From contig JAJHZJ010000401.1 of the NCBI GenBank assembly GCA_023548195.1, forward strand, positions 496,001 through 560,000: DNA of 64,000 bases, written 5' to 3'. The DNA is from Bettongia penicillata ogilbyi (taxonomy: Eukaryota > Chordata > Mammalia > Diprotodontia > Potoroidae). Positions 11,129 to 22,014 of this stretch are shown here, piece after piece; position 1 is the stretch's first letter; each line of letters opens with the position of its first letter. The notes under the pieces were generated by a model that was not told the origin of the DNA, made no database searches, and saw only the letters and a program-made list of their open reading frames with translations. A program made the position numbers and the translations under genes.

Positions 11129-12143
11129 AGAAAAGGCAGCAACTCACATTTACTCCCTTCAAAACCCCTCCAAACACCTTTAGATAATGTCGTTTTACAA
11201 TACCTGAAGGAGTAGAATCCAAGAAAGGATGGAGTGAAATAATTTTCTAGTCAAAGACAATTTAGAAGATTGGCAGGAAAGGTCTGTCACAATTGGACGA
11301 GAGTGGAACATAGGCCATTACAGGTATGGCATCAGCAAACAAGGACCTTGGGAGGCAGTGAATCAATAGTAGTACTGGAGTTCTCAACCCACAGAAGGTA
11401 AGGGGGTTGAACAGTTAATGAGGAGATAACAGGGGTCTCTTTGTTAGAACTGAGAAGGGATTCTGTTGCATTACTCATACCCAGATCCCAGTTGCAGTCC
11501 TGGATGGGAGTCCCAGGACAAGGAGGAGCATTAGCACACCAAAGCTTGTGGCTGCAGTGATTCAGGAATGCTCATTGCAATTACAAGACAAAAAAGAGTG
11601 CTTGTGGTGATTCACAGAACAGAGAATAAGCTAAGAGAACAGAACACACCTTTCTCTAGATCATATCAGATTGGAAGAGAAAAAAAAAACTCACAAGTCC
11701 CCAGAATTACCTCTGAAAAAGAGTTGCATAAAAAAACCTGAACTTTGAGACACTGCTCTTCATTTTCATTTCAGAATCTTATTTTTACAAAGAACTAAAA
11801 GTCAAGAAATACACTGGGAAAATTATAAAACAACAGAAAAAGTAATCTGAACATAGAAAGTTACTATGATGACAAGGAAATTCAAAATACACACTCAGAA
11901 GAACCAACAAAGTCAAAATTCCTGCATCCAAAGTGTCCAAGCAAAATGTGAATCAGTCTCAGGCCTTGGAAGAGCTCAGAAAGGATTTTGAAAATCAAGT
12001 AAGAAAGATAGAGTAAAAATTGGGAAGAAAAATGAGAGCAATGCAAGAAAATCATGAAAAATGAGCCAACCACTTGGTGAAGGAGACACAAAAAAGCCTC
12101 AATAAAATGACACCTTAAAACACAGAAAAAGCCGGGAAGGAGC

Positions 12144-12154
12144 CAAGATGGCAG
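12144..12154 (+). promoter_or_regulatory. YY1-like site, HAL1 E 5' end
   Basis: CAAGATGGCAG, 10 bp from the 5' junction of copy E, at the same relative place as in C, F and G. Confidence 0.6.
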
Positions 12155-12819
12155 AGTAGAAAGACTCACATATGTTAGCTCCTAAACCACAGCCCATAAA
12201 ATACCTGTAAAGAGGAACTCCCAACAAATTCTGGAGCAGTGGAGGCCATGCAGCAATGGTGTGGGGGAGATTTCTGTTCCAGAGAGTCTTGAGGGACCAA
12301 CACCAAAGGTCTGTCACACCAGAGTCATGTACTGGACCTAGAGGGGAGCCCAGCTCTGCCTTGGACTCGTGGCACTGGGAGGGACAGATCCGGACGGATT
12401 TTCGGGGACAGAGTAACCAGCAGCCGCTCAGGTCCATCCACCCACAGACACTAAAGGTTAGTGAGAGAGCCAGTTTGGCTCTCCAAGATGGGAGCAGGGT
12501 GTCCCCACAACTCAGGCCCCCTCGGGGGGCAGCAGCAGAGGCAGCAGAGGACAGAGGCTCCCAAAGCAAGCAGGGGCTCAGATCCATTGTTGAAGGTCTC
12601 CACACGAACCCCCTGAGGTAACTGAACCCTATGTGGCGGCCCTGCCCACACCTGAGCACCTGAACTTACTCTCACACTGAATAGCCGCCCTGCCCCCGCT
12701 TAAAGCCCTAAGGCTAAGGAGGAGCATTTGAATCTCAGACCCCAAGCACTAGGTGGGTGGATCTGGAGACGAGATGGGTGTGGAAAGGAATCCCAGAAGT
12801 CAAGTAACTGGCTGGGAAA

Positions 12820-13210
12820 ATGCCCAGAAAAGGGAAAAAAAGTAAGACCATAGAAGGTTACTTTCTTGGTGAACAGATATTTCCTCCTGATGAGGAAGAA
12901 CAATGCTTATCATCAGGGAAACACATAGAAGTCAAGGCTTCTGTATCCCAGACATCCAAAATAAATATTTAATGGGTTCAGGCCATGGAAGAGCTCAAAA
13001 AGGATTTTGAAAATCAAGTTAGACAGGTGGAGGAAAAACTGGGAAGAGAAATGAGAGAGATGCAAGAAAAGCATGAAAAGCAGGTCAACACCTTGGAAAA
13101 GGAGACACAAAAAAATGCTGAAGAAAAGAACACCTTGAAAAATAGGCTCACTCAATTGGCAAAAGAGGTTCAAAAAGCCAATGAGAAGAACAAAGCTTTC
13201 AAAAGCAGAC
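12820..13210 (+). pseudogene. Truncated ORF1 of HAL1 E
   Basis: Start ATG at 12820-12822 (MPRKGKK-type). A clear coiled-coil frame runs 12985-13206 (MEELKKDFENQVRQVEEK onward). The frame then enters (CA)n 3' UTR sequence, so RRM and C-terminal domain are missing. The N-terminal ~50 codons are in another frame. No RNA-binding protein could be made from it. Confidence 0.85.
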
Positions 13211-13755
13211 ACCCATACACACCTGCACACACACAGAGCCAGAGAGCACAGAGTGAATTGAATAGGATTGGATCATATCTTAAAAAAATGAAGGTAAACA
13301 GTGAGAGAGAAATGTATTGGGAGGAGAGAGGGTGAAATGGAATGGGGCAAATTATCTCTCATTCAAGAGGCAAGCAGGAGACTTTTTAGAGGAGGGACAA
13401 AGAGGGGAGGTGAGAGAAAAATATGAAGTTTACCATCATCACATTCGACTAAAGGAAGGAATAAAATGCACACTCTTTTTGATATGAAAACCTGTCTTAT
13501 AATACAGGAAAGTGGGGGAGAAGGAGATAAGCAGGGTGGGGGGATAATGGAAGGGAGGGCAATGGGAGCAGGGAGCAATTTGAGGTCAACACTCTTGATG
13601 AGGGACAGGATCAAAGGAGAGAACAGAAACAATGGGGGGCAGGATAAGGATAGGATGGAGGGAAATATAGTTATTCTTACACAACACGACTATTATCGAA
13701 GTCATTTGCAAAACTGCACAGATATGGCCTATATTGAATTGCCTGCCTTCCCAAA

Positions 13756-13773
13756 GGGAATGGGTGGGGAGGG
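13756..13773 (+). other. G-quadruplex-capable motif, HAL1 E 3' UTR
   Basis: GGGAATGGGTGGGGAGGG. A second G-rich run (GCAGGGTGGGGGG...GGAAGGGAGGG) lies upstream at about 13531-13560. Confidence 0.7.
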
Positions 13774-14762
13774 AAGGATGGGGAGAAGTTGGAACTCAAA
13801 GTTTTAGGAACAACTGTTGAGTATTGTTCTTGCTACTAGGTAATAAGAAATACAGGTAATGGGGAATAGGAAGTTATCTGGCCCTACAGGACAAAAGAGA
13901 AGACGGGGTCAAGGGAAGGGAGGCATGATAGAAGAGAGGGTAGATTGGTGATAGGGGAAATTAGAACACTTGGTGTATTGGGGTGGGTAGAGGGGACAAA
14001 TGGGGATAAAATTTAGAATCCCAATTTTGTGAAAATCAATGTAAAAATTTAAATAAATAAATTTATTATTAAAAAAACAAAACAAAACAAAAAAACAGAA
14101 AAAGCCAAATGGTAAAAGTGTTACCAAAAGGTAGTGAGGAGAAGAATGACTTGAGAAGCAGAACTGGAACAAATGGAAAAAAAAAAGGCACCGGAATTCA
14201 CTGAAGAAAACAACTCCTTGAAAAGTTGTATTGGACAAATGGAAAAGGAGGTACAAAAGTTCACTGAAGAAAATAATTTCTAAAAAATTAGAATGGAGCA
14301 AATGGAAGCTAATGCTTTATCAGAAATCAAGAAACAATAAAATAAAACCAAAAGAATGGAAAACTCGTATGGGATCCAAGTCATTAGATCCACGATGAGT
14401 TTTCAGATCCAGGATTGACTTTACTTTTACTACCTATTATTTATGATTGGAGAAGTGAGGAGAGTTACTGATCTCTATATCCGAGAAGCAATAGAGGAAG
14501 AGAAAAAACAAAAAAACACTCTGCAACATTTCACTGAAGAAACAACTACTCTGAGAAATAGATCAAGGAGAGATAATCTAAAAATTATTGCACTATCCTA
14601 AAGCCATGATTTAAAAAAGAGTTTAGACATTATCTTTCATTTAAAACTGCCATGATAGCCTAGAAGCAGAGAATAAAATAGAAATTAAAAGAAGTCACGG
14701 ATCACCTCCTGAATTGAAAACGTACAGGAATATGGTAGCCAAACTCTAGAGTTCCCAGGATT

Positions 14763-14966
14763 CAGGGCATGTGGAACCTGTGGTCTCAAGGTCACATGTG
14801 GCCTTCTATGTCCTTGGGTGTGGCCTTTTGACTGAGTCCAAGTTTTAGAGAGCAAATCCTTTTATTAAGGCGATTTGTTCTGTGAAGTTTGGATTCAGTG
14901 TAAAGGTCACAATTTAGAACTTAGAGGGCCATATATGGCCTTCAGGCCACAGGTTCTCCAAGCCTG
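14763..14966. mobile_element. Fold-back (palindromic) DNA transposon, hAT-like
   Basis: Begins CAGGGCATGTGGAACCTGTGG and ends CCACAGGTTCTCCAAGCCTG. The two halves are imperfect inverted copies of each other (GGTCACATGTGGCCTTCTA... versus ...TAGAGGGCCATATATGGCC) around an AAATCCTTTTATTAAGGCGATTT centre. It interrupts ORF1 of D between CCCAGG and AGAGAATATTG. A second member is at 57556-57715. A perfect 8-bp target duplication is not visible. Confidence 0.65.
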
Positions 14967-16492
14967 TCCCACATGAAAGAGAGAATATTGTAAGCAGCCA
15001 GAAGACACAATTCAAGTATTGCACATTCACAGTCAGGATAACAAAAGATTTAGCATCTTCTATATTAAATGTTCAGAACACTTGGAATATGATATTCAGG
15101 AGGGCAAAGGATTTAAGATTACAACAAAAAATCACCTGCCTAGTAAAATTGAATATAATGCTACAGGGGAAAAAATGGGCATTCTGTGAAGGACTTTCAA
15201 GAATTCTTCAAGAAAAGAGTAGAGTAGAAGAAAAAAATTGATTTTCAAATATAAGACTAAAGAGACACATAAAAGGCACATAGGAATGGGCATCATAAAG
15301 TACTTAATAAGGTTAAACTATTCACATTCCTACATGGGAAAATACCATTTGTAACTCATAAAACATTCTCATTATTAGCACAGTTAGAGGTATATATAGA
15401 GAGAAGGCAGAGGTGTGAGTTGAATATGAAGGGATGATATCTCCAAAAAATAATTAAGAGATGAGAAAGAGGAATGGATGGGGAGAAAGGCAAAGGGAGA
15501 AGTAGAATGAGGTAAATTATCTCCCATAAAAGAAGCAAGAAAATGGGGAGGGGAAGATGGGGGTGTGGTGAGTGAACCTTTCATCAAGATTGACTCAAAT
15601 GGAATAATGTATACATTGAATTGGGTATAGAAATCTATCTTACACTTCAGGAAAGTAAGAGGGGGAGGACATAAGAAAAGGGCTGGGTAATGGAAGGGAG
15701 GGCAGATTGGGGTGGGCAATAGCCAAAACCAAAAGACGTTTTTAGGAAGGACAGGGTGAAAGGAGATAGAATAACATAAATGGGATAGGAGAATGGGATG
15801 GAGGGAAATACAGTTAGCAATTTTAATTGTGGGAAAAAAACTGAAGTAAGTTTCTTTAATAAAGACATCAGTTCTCAAATATATAGAGAATTGAGATAAA
15901 TTTATAAAAATAGAAGCCATTCCCTAATTGATGAATGATCAAGAGATATGAACAGTTTTCAGTTGAAGCAATCAAACTATCTATGGCCATATATAATGGT
16001 GTTCTATATCACTGCTGATTAGAGAAATCCAAGTTGAAACAATTGTGAGGTACTCCTCATTCCTATTAGTCAGTTGAGAGGTCAGAAAAAGAGAATGGCA
16101 AATATTAGAAGAGATGTTTGAAAAATGAGACATTAATGCACTGTTGGCGGAATTGTGAACTGATTCATCCATTCTTTTTTTTTTTTATTTTTTTAATGTC
16201 AATTTATTTATTTAACTTTTTACATTCATTTTCACAAAATTTTGGGTTCCAAATTTTCTCCCCATTTATCATCTCCCCTCACCCCAATACACCAAGCATT
16301 CTAAATTCCCCTAACACCAATCTGCCCTCTCTTCTATCATCCCTCCCTTCTCTTGTCCCCATCTTCTCTTTTGTCCTGTAGGTCCAGATAACTTTCTATT
16401 CCCCATTACCTGTATTTCTTATTTCCTAGTAGCAACAACAATACTCAGCAGTTGTTCCTAAAACTTTTGAGTTCCAACTTCTCCCCAGCCCT

Positions 16493-16510
16493 CCCTCCCC
16501 ACCCATTCCC
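16493..16510 (-). other. G-quadruplex-capable motif, HAL1 C 3' UTR
   Basis: The reverse strand has GGGAATGGGTGGGGAGGG, as in copies A, E, F, F' and G. Confidence 0.7.
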
Positions 16511-17021
16511 TTTGGGAAGGCAGGCAATTCAAAATAGGCCATATCTGTGTAGTTTTGCAAATGACTTCGATAATAGTCGTGTTGTGTAAGAATAACTATA
16601 TTTCCCTCCATCCTGTCCTGCCCCCCATTGTTTCTATTTTCTCTTTTGATCCTGTTCCTCCCCAAGTATTGACTTCAAATTACTCCCTCCTCCCATTGCC
16701 CTCCCTTCCATCATCCCCCCCACCCTGCTTATCTCCTTCTCCCCCACTTTCTTGTATTATAAGACAGGTTTTCATACCAAAAAGAGTGTGCATTTTATTC
16801 CTTCCTTTAGTCGAATGTGATGATGGTAAACTTCATATTTTTCTCTCACCTCCCCTCTTTGTCCCTCCTCTGAAAAGTCTCCTGCTTGCCTCTTGAATGA
16901 GAGATAATTTGCCCCATTCCATTTCACCCTCTCTCCTCCCAATACATTTCTCTCTCACTGTTTACCTTCATTTTTTTTAAGATATGATCCAATCCTATTC
17001 AATTCACTCTGTGCTCTCTGG

Positions 17022-17092
17022 CTCTGTGTGCGTGCATGTGTGTATGGGTGTGTGCACACGTGTGTGTGTATGTGTGCATGTGTGTGTGTGTT
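17022..17092. repeat. (TG)n microsatellite in HAL1 C 3' UTR
   Basis: TG/TGCA units at the family-typical 3' UTR position. Confidence 0.85.
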
Positions 17093-17228
17093 TAATCCCA
17101 CCCACTACCCAGATACTGAAAAGTTTCAAGAGTTACAAATATTGTCTTTCCATATAGGAATGTAAACAGTTCAACTTTAGTAAGTCCCTTATGACTTCTC
17201 TTTGCTGTTTACTTTTTCATGCTTCTTC

Positions 17229-18331
17229 TCATTCTTGTGTTTGAAAGTCAAATTTTCTTTTCAGCTCTGGTCTTTTCATCAAGAATGTTTGAAAGTCCTC
17301 TATTTCATTGAAAGACCATATTTTCCCCTGAAGTATCATACTCAGTTTTTCTGGGTAGGTGATTCTTGGTTTGAGTCCTAGTTCCTTTGACTTCTGGAAT
17401 ATCCTATTCCATGCCCTTCGATCCCTTAATGTAGAAGCTGCTAGATCTTGTGTTATCCTGATTGTATTTCCACAACACTGGAACTGTTTCTTTCTAGTTG
17501 CTTGCAATATTTTCTCCTTGACCTGGGAATTCTGGAATTTGGCCACAATGTTCCTAGGAGTTTATCTTTTTGGATCTCTTTCAGGTGGTGATCAGTGGGT
17601 TCCTTGAATACTTATTTTGCCCTCTGGTTCTAGAATCTCAGGGCAGTTTTCCTTGATAATTTCATGGAAGATGATGTCTAGGATCTTTTTTTGATCATGG
17701 CTTTCAGGTAGTCCCATAATTTTTAAATTGTCTCTCCTGGATCTATTTTCCGGGTCAGTTGTTTTTCCCATGAGATATTTCACATTCTCTTCCATTTTGT
17801 CATTCATTTGGTTTGGTTTTGTGATTTCTTGGTTTCTCAGAAAGTCATTAGCCTCCATCTGTTCCATTCTATTTTTGAGAGAACTATTTTCTTCAGTGAG
17901 CTTCTGAACCTCTTTTTCCATTTGGCTAATTCTGTTTTTGAAAGCATTCTTCTCCTCATTGGCTTTTTGATCCTCTTTTGCCAATTGAGTGAGCCTATTT
18001 TTCAAGGTTTTATTTTCTTCAGCATTTTTTTGGGGTCTCCTGTACCAAAGTATTGACCCGTTTTTCATGCTTTTCTTGCATCTCTCTTATTTCTCTTACC
18101 AGTTTTTCCTCCACCTGTCTAACTTGATTTTCAAAATAATTTTTGAGCTCTTCCATGGCTTGAGCCCACTGGACATCCACTTGCGATGTCTGGAATACAG
18201 AGGCCCCGACCTCCACGTCTTTCCCTGTTGGTTAAGAATGGTTCCTTGTCAGCAGAAATGAAAAGTGGGAACATCTGTCCCCCAAGAAAGTAGCTTTCTA
18301 TGGTCTTATTTTTCTTCCCTTTTCTGGGCAT
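17229..18331 (-). pseudogene. ORF1 of HAL1 C, broken
   Basis: Start codon at 18329-18331. The coiled coil is open over 18019-18216, then shifts frame at ~18033 where one extra base sits in GACCCCAAAAAAA. The second half of the coiled coil and the RRM (NLKIMGLPESHDQKK) run 17592-18068 and stop at TGA (17592-17594). The C-terminal domain is open again 17229-17546 and ends FDFQTQE. An additional lesion lies near 18225. The ORF order and ends are intact even though the frame is not. Confidence 0.85.
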
Positions 18332-18991
18332 TTTCCCAGTCAGGTACTTGACTTCTGAAATTCCTCTGCACACCCGCCTAGATCCGCCCACCTAGTGCTT
18401 GGGGTCTGAGATTCAATTGCTGCTCCCCAGCCTCAGGGCTTTAAGTGGCAGGCAGGGCTGCTATTCAATGTGAACTTAAGTTCTGGTGCTCAGGTAGGGG
18501 CAGGTCCACCTCCCAGGCTCAGTTCCCTCAGGGGGGTTTATGCAGAGATCTTCAGTAATGGCCCTGAGCTCCCACCTGCTCCGGGAGTTCCTGTCCGCTG
18601 CTGCCTCTGCCTCTACCTCCCCCACTGCCTCCTGAGGGGGCCCGAGTCACGGAGACACCCTGCTCCCCTCTCGGCCAGCCCAGAAGTCTCTCTCACTGAC
18701 CTGTAGCGCCTGTGGGTGGAGGGACCTTCACAGCCGCTGGGGGTTCCATACCTGAAGCCTGCTCGGATCTGCTCCTCTGGGGGCATGTGGCCATGGCAGC
18801 GCAGGCAGGGTTGGGCTCCACATCAGGGGTGCGATGGACCTTTGGAGTCGGTTTTTCAGGGCTCTCTGCAGCGGCAATCTCTTCTGCTGTGTTTCTGCAC
18901 GGGTTCCACTGCTCCAGAATTTGTGGGAGTTCTTTTTACAGGAAATTTATGGACTGTGGATTCAGAGCTAGCATACCTGAGTCTTTCTAGT

Positions 18992-19002
18992 CCGCCATCT
19001 TG
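18992..19002 (-). promoter_or_regulatory. YY1-like site, HAL1 C 5' end
   Basis: The reverse strand reads CAAGATGGCGG, 9 bp inside the element start, identical to the core in F and G. Confidence 0.65.
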
Positions 19003-19814
19003 GCTCCTCCCCTGATTCATCCATTCTTTAGAGACATTTGTAACCATGCCCGAAGTTCTATAAAACTGTGCATATTCTTTTAACTAGCAGTGCAGCTTCT
19101 AGGTTTGTATCCCAAAAGAGATTAAAAAAACAAAAATGAGAAGGACTGATGTGTATAAAAATATTTATAGCAGCTCTGTTCTAGTGGTGAGGAGCTGGAA
19201 ATTGGTTGGGGGGAAGTCTCTCAAGTGGTTAATGGCTGAACAAATTGTGTTATGTGATTGTGATAGAATACTATTGTGTTATAAGAAATAATGAGCAGGA
19301 TTCTCTCAGAAAAACCTAGAAATATTTGCCTGAACTGATGCAAAATGAAATGTGCTGTGTAGAGTAACAGCAATATTGTAAGATGATAAACTTTGAATGA
19401 CAGCTATTCTCAGCAATATGATGATTCAAGATGACTCTGAAGAACTTATGATGAAGAATACTATCTGTTCTCAGAGAAAGAACTAATGGTGTTTGAATAC
19501 AGACTGAAACATACTTTTTATTACTGTCTTTATTCTTCCTGAGGTTTTAGTTTTGGTCTGTTTTCTTTCAAATAATTAAAATGGAAATATGTTTTGCATG
19601 ACTGTATATGTAAAACCTTTATCAAAATGCTTACCTTCTGAATACAGAACCTTGGGATGGAAAAGGGAGAGAATTTCGAATTCAAAAGTTTTAAAACTGA
19701 ATGTTAAAATTGCTTTTGTATGCTGAATACTAAATAAATACCAAATAAATTTGAAAGAAATAAAAGAAAAAAAAACATAGATCATTTGAGAAAACTTACT
19801 GGCTGCTCTCCCAT

Positions 19815-20128
19815 GTGTGTGTTTGTCCTTCATTGCTGAAGAAGACCATGCCATCAGAGAAATAATGACTTGACTTGCACTTGATTTTGTTTAGAGTGAA
19901 GGAGGGCTGTGTAGATCACTAGCCTCACTTCTCCTCCAGAATCATCTGAATCCAGTGACCAGATATTCATCAGGATGACTGGAGTTGACCCAGGATGAGG
20001 CGATTGAGGTTAAGTGACTTGCCCAGGGTCACACAGCTAGTGAGTGTCAAGTGTCTGAGGTGAGATTTGAACTCAGGTCCTCTTGACTCCTGCACTAATG
20101 TTCTACCCACTGCACCACCCAGCTACTC
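19815..20128 (-). mobile_element. tRNA-headed SINE with RTE-type tail
   Basis: Reverse of the family consensus, from GTTTGTCCTTCATTGCTGAAG to the tRNA-like head CCACTGCACCACCCAGCTACT. Perfect 9-bp duplications CTCTCCCAT lie at 19806-19814 and 20129-20137. Confidence 0.9.
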
Positions 20129-20184
20129 CTCTCCCATATTTTCATCAAAAATATCTTGATTTGTTCATAAAATATTTCCATTAA

Positions 20185-20262
20185 GAAAGTATTTATGAAG
20201 TGTTTAGTATAGTGCTAGGCACATAGTAGATGCTACATAAGTTCGTATTACTTTCCTTCTTT
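20185..20262 (+). mobile_element. MIR/L2-type tail fragment
   Basis: AGTGCTAGGCACATAGTAGATGCTACATAA matches the shared MIR/L2 3' segment. Confidence 0.5.
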
Positions 20263-22000
20263 CATTAAGATATTAAACAAAATTAAGCAGCCTAAAATAA
20301 GTCATTAATTTCTGTTATCTCAGTTGGCCCATTTAAACTTTATTTTAATGTGCAGCATAGTCTGTATCTTTTGTATTTTGCAGAAATCTTCCTTTCTCTG
20401 AGATTTCCTGAAAATATATCCCCAAGTCCTTTTAAAATTGTGTCATTTTTGTCCCAGAATTATTCTGTTTATATTGAACATTCTTTCCAATTTCATATTC
20501 TCCAATATTGCTTGCTTCCTCACATGGTTAGATTCCCATCCCATGATTACCAACCCAGTGGGGTAAAAATATGGTAGTTCCACTGTTACTCATAATGAAA
20601 ATGCACCATTATAAAAACACTAGCACGTTCGTTCCTTCAGTTTTGCCTGTTGTACTCTCTCTAGTCTCATCTAAAATTGCTCACTAAATAATGTACTGAC
20701 TATACTAACTAGTATAACTGACTTTATCTCTTGTTAAGATCTTTTCATAGTTGTTTTTTTCCCAGACTACTTCTTGCAATTTCATGAAATGATATGCATC
20801 AAAGCCTTAAATTATCTTACTCCATCATGTTTTGCAAAGGATTTTAAAACAGAACTTTCTTTGATTACCATGTCTCTCTATTTGGCAAAGAGATTAAATA
20901 TTTGAAAGCTAAAATGGGTTCTCTTCCTTTCTTTCTTTTTCTTTTGTAGTAACTGTTTTATTTAGGATAAATGTATTGAAGAAATTATGATACAGTAGAT
21001 GACTTTATGTCCGAGATAATAAGCTGACGGTGCTTTTATTTTCTGGTGTATATGTGTGTGTGTGCATATGTGTGACTGTAAATATAGGTGTGTATATACA
21101 TATACAAAGATAGTGAACAGGTTGTACTTCCTGTCTTCTGTATATGCTTATCTTCTTACTTGTATATCTATAACATATATGTACATACATGTATACCTAT
21201 TCTCTGTACTGTAGTCTTTGTATACCCTACGTTGTAGGCTATGCTTCTTTTGTCTTCGGGTGTGTATACACACAAATGCAATGTGATATTCACCGCATCC
21301 ATGGCAATCATGAATATCATGGTGCAGTTCAGAATCATGAAATACCACTCTCTACTCGGAAGGCAGAACCAAAACATTGATTCACATCCAAATCCATTAC
21401 AGCAACAAAAATCTATACACAATAACAATGCAGAAAATAACACCATCCCCAAACCTTCCCCCTACTAGGCTTCCGACGAATCATTTCCATTAAACAAATC
21501 ACAAGCAGGCTCCCTTAAACAAATCACAAACAATCACAAAATCACTCCTATCAGCCAGCTGCCTATTTGCCTGTATCCTTCCTAGCTCTAACTGTTCTCA
21601 AGACTAACTTCCTCTCAACACTGCTCCAGTTCCATCTTGTCCTGTTGCACCCATTCAGCAAACACCTCCCACCACAGGCTCCACATGACTCAGACTCATG
21701 TAACTCAGGTTTCCATGTGACCCAGGCAGGTCACATGGGCCTATTAATGAATAAGAAAGATTTTCCATTTAAATTATCATTACAATACACTCAAAGACAT
21801 AAGACAAATGCAAACACATATACATATATTTTATTCATACACATATAGACCAAAAAACATGACATTTATACACATATAGGGGCATATCTATAGATAAGTA
21901 ATGTTATACACATATATAAATAGAAACTAACTGCTTTTTTGCAGAGATAAATATAGGAGTTGGTAGAGCTATTTTACACATCGTTTGGGGGCTACTTATT
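20263..22000. other. Unassigned, with TG/TA simple repeats
   Basis: A TG/TA/CA-rich stretch lies at about 21046-21200. No gene or family is recognised in the rest. Confidence 0.4.
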
Positions 22001-22014
22001 AAATTGTTTTTTTA

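Larger units (their letters stand above)
12134..14089 (+). mobile_element. HAL1 copy E, internally deleted, inserted in D
   Basis: Starts GGGAAGGAGCCAAGATGG and ends with an AAATAAATAAATTTATTATT tail plus A-rich run. It is flanked by AAAACACAGAAAAAGCC (12117-12133) and AAAAAACAGAAAAAGCC (14090-14106), preceded by CCTT, so the cut is TT/AAAA, the L1 endonuclease preference. It is about 0.9 kb shorter than C or G because ORF1 jumps from the coiled coil straight into the 3' UTR (CA)n tract at about 13206. Confidence 0.9.
11840..15040 (+). pseudogene. Decayed L1 ORF1 of element D (interrupted)
   Basis: ORF1 vocabulary runs from about 11940 (QALEELRKDFENQV-like) through coiled-coil repeats at 14107-14340 and the RRM region at 14560-14640 to the C-terminal domain at 14975-15230. 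Many stops and frameshifts are present. 14340-14530 is locally rearranged. HAL1 E separates the coiled coil at 12134-14106, and a fold-back element sits at 14763-14966. At the codon that is CGA/TGA/CAA in other copies, D has GGA (14699-14701). Confidence 0.7.
16178..19011 (-). mobile_element. HAL1 copy C, full length with 18-bp target duplication
   Basis: Complete minus-strand element of 2.83 kb: 3' tail at 16178, 3' UTR to ~17228, ORF1 17229-18331, 5' UTR to 19011 ending with CCGCCATCTTGGCTCCTCC. Perfect 18-bp duplications CTGATTCATCCATTCTTT at 16160-16177 and 19012-19029 lie in the L1 3' end of D. There is no room and no sequence for ORF2. The 5' UTR holds one copy of the repeat unit. It is later than D because it splits D. 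Confidence 0.95.
11108..19780 (+). mobile_element. L1-derived element D, ORF2-deleted, host of nested HAL1s
   Basis: Pieces 11108-12133, 14107-16177 and 19030-19780 form one element of ~3.6 kb. It has a 5' end with CAAGATGGCAG (11118-11128), a decayed ORF1, an inter-ORF segment running to GGAGGGAAATACAGTTAG near 15816, and a direct jump at about 15838 to the marsupial L1 3' end (AATAAAGACATCAGTTCTC... to the A-rich tail). Nearly all of ORF2 is absent. Target duplications flank the whole: ATCATCTGAGA (11097-11107) and ATCATTTGAGA (19781-19791). It is interrupted by HAL1 E, a fold-back element and HAL1 C. Confidence 0.8.

Noticed and set aside
12099..12659. 186-codon minus-strand frame in HAL1 E 5' UTR
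   Set aside because: Antisense of the GC-rich 5' UTR, where stops are rare by composition. No known domain.
15384..15920. 178-codon minus-strand frame
   Set aside because: Antisense of the D inter-ORF and 3' region. Pro/Ser/Phe-rich shadow of a polypurine strand.
18712..18990. Recurrent antisense frames in the 5' UTR (also near 2449, 31258, 35406, 44980), similar in sequence, recalling primate L1 ORF0
   Set aside because: The shared start is GTG or TTG rather than ATG and follows an in-frame TGA. The similarity is explained by common descent of the DNA. Ribosome profiling would be needed to revive it.
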